This document shows positions 5,555 through 6,405 of a stretch of DNA of 6,405 nucleotides, piece after piece. A model generated the notes under the pieces. The model made no database searches and was not told where the DNA came from. It was given only the letters and a program-made list of their open reading frames with translations. Numbering within the stretch: the first letter of the stretch is position 1; the number at the start of each line of letters is the position of its first letter. A program made the translations under genes and the position numbers. Source of the stretch: an uncultured Prevotellaceae bacterium (GTDB taxonomy: Bacteria; Bacteroidota; Bacteroidia; Bacteroidales; Bacteroidaceae); the NCBI GenBank assembly GCA_946407325.1, contig CAMJNN010000069.1:1-6405 (forward strand), given 5' to 3'.

Positions 5555-6405
5555 ATGGGAGGTTTTTTTGGCACTATTGCTAAGCATCGTTGCACGGCCG
5601 ACTTGTTTTACGGAACCGACTACAATTCCCATCTCGGTACCCGCAGTGGAGGTATAGTAACCTACAATCAAGATGATGGCTCTTTCGCACGATCCATCCA
5701 CAATCTGGACAGTTCTTATTTCAGAACAAAATTTGAAGACGAATTAGACAAATTCAAGGGCAACTCTGGTATTGGCGTCATCAGCGATACCGACCCGCAA
5801 CCCATCATATTCAATTCTCACTTAGGCAGGTTTGGCATTGTCACTGTTGCTAAGGTCACCAATATGGCTGAGCTGGAGCAAGAAGTGCTGGATAAGAATT
5901 TACATTTTGCTGAGCTGAACTCGGGCAAGACCAACCAGACCGAGTTGATAGCCTTACTCATCATTCAGGGCAAGACCTGGGTGGAAGGCATTGAGTATAT
6001 GTTCAGCAAGATCAAAGGCTCATGCTCTATGCTGATTCTTACTGAAGACGGCATCATTGCCGCTCGTGACAGGTGGGGACGTACCCCAATCATTATTGGC
6101 AAAAAGGAAGGTGCCTACGCCATCTCCAGCGAGACGAGCAGTTTCCCCAACCTCGATTATGCCGTTGACAAATACTTGGGCCCTGGCGAGATTGTACGCG
6201 TACGTGCCGATGGGGTAGAACAGATGCGCAAGGCCGACGAACCTATGCAGATTTGTTCGTTCCTGTGGATATACTATGGTTTCCCCACTTCTTCTTACGA
6301 GAATATCAATGTTGAGTCCGTACGTTTCAGTTTGGGTATGCAGATGGGGCAGCATGACGATGCCGATGTAGATTGCGTCTGTGGCATTCCATCATCTGGC
6401 GTAGG
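5555..6405 (+). CDS. purF: PurF-family amidophosphoribosyltransferase homologue, glutaminase site degenerate (3' end cut)
   Basis: 283 codons are visible and the frame is open at the right edge. PurF makes phosphoribosylamine from PRPP and glutamine, the first step of purine synthesis. Family membership rests on the ordered match to PurF: RDRWGRTP (171-178, PurF RDPxGxRP), SSETSSF (191-197, ASETCAL), PGEIVRV (210-216), CSFLWIYY (234-241, CIFEYVYF) and CGIPSSGV (276-283, VIGVPDSG). The PRPP-binding loop would lie past the window. The N-terminal glutaminase domain is aligned in length but its catalysts are missing: MGGFFG replaces MCGIVG, and no HxRYST or HNG motif is visible (see findings). 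No other start codon exists between the dsbD stop and 5555, so a hidden MCG start is excluded. It may be a purine enzyme using free ammonia, or a paralogue of another function; the symbol is given by family only. Confidence 0.88.
   Translation, partial: MGGFFGTIAKHRCTADLFYGTDYNSHLGTRSGGIVTYNQDDGSFARSIHNLDSSYFRTKFEDELDKFKGNSGIGVISDTDPQPIIFNSHLGRFGIVTVAKVTNMAELEQEVLDKNLHFAELNSGKTNQTELIALLIIQGKTWVEGIEYMFSKIKGSCSMLILTEDGIIAARDRWGRTPIIIGKKEGAYAISSETSSFPNLDYAVDKYLGPGEIVRVRADGVEQMRKADEPMQICSFLWIYYGFPTSSYENINVESVRFSLGMQMGQHDDADVDCVCGIPSSGV

Noticed and set aside
5591..5593. Cys13 of the PurF homologue as a hidden N-terminal nucleophile after propeptide removal, as in Bacillus subtilis PurF
   Set aside because: A processed PurF would start CG(I/V)xG. 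Here the residues are CTADL, and the other glutaminase residues are missing too.
6020..6355. Antisense 111-codon frame across the PurF homologue
   Set aside because: It lies opposite conserved PurF motifs and has no recognisable domain.

Overview
The window looks like a chromosomal housekeeping segment of a Bacteroidales genome (Bacteroides/Prevotella-type). Three things suggest this. The promoter-like sites have the Bacteroidetes form (TTTG or TTG, about 18-20 bases, then TAnnTTTG). Start codons are preceded by A/T-rich sequence rather than a Shine-Dalgarno site. The protein sequences (DsbD with a GCVNC thioredoxin site, a PurF homologue beginning MGGFFG, a MetH that stops after the B12 domain) resemble that group. 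I could not search a database, so the genus is not assigned.

Layout, left to right. 1-336 (+): C-terminal end of metH. 337-418: a gap with a good promoter. 419-895 (+): a small secreted outer-membrane beta-barrel protein, ending at a strong hairpin terminator (920-949). 975-2384 (-): mltF, a lipoprotein lytic transglycosylase, which lies one base downstream of udk (2386-2997, -, uridine kinase); the two form one leftward operon. 2998-3142: a divergent promoter region whose two -7 boxes lie three bases apart. 3143-3442 (+): a Dabb-domain protein, then 3452-5497 (+): dsbD, 9 bases apart and probably one operon. 5498-5554: a short gap with a stem-loop. 5555 to the right edge (+): a PurF-family amidophosphoribosyltransferase homologue, cut by the window end.

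Functionally this is a mix: methionine synthesis, envelope (barrel protein, peptidoglycan lysis, periplasmic disulfide reduction), pyrimidine salvage and a purine-type enzyme. I see no mobile element, tRNA, rRNA, CRISPR array or defence system, and no gap longer than 300 bases.

Two observations stand out. First, a heptanucleotide repeat, GGTCAAC, occurs in tandem inside two unrelated genes. In dsbD it lies in the linker, beside an older, decayed copy. In mltF it forms the start of the gene and encodes the basic N-terminus of the signal peptide. Both arrays are in the sense orientation, the only one that carries no stop codon. Second, the PurF homologue lacks the catalytic N-terminal cysteine and the other recognisable glutaminase residues, so it probably cannot use glutamine in the usual way.
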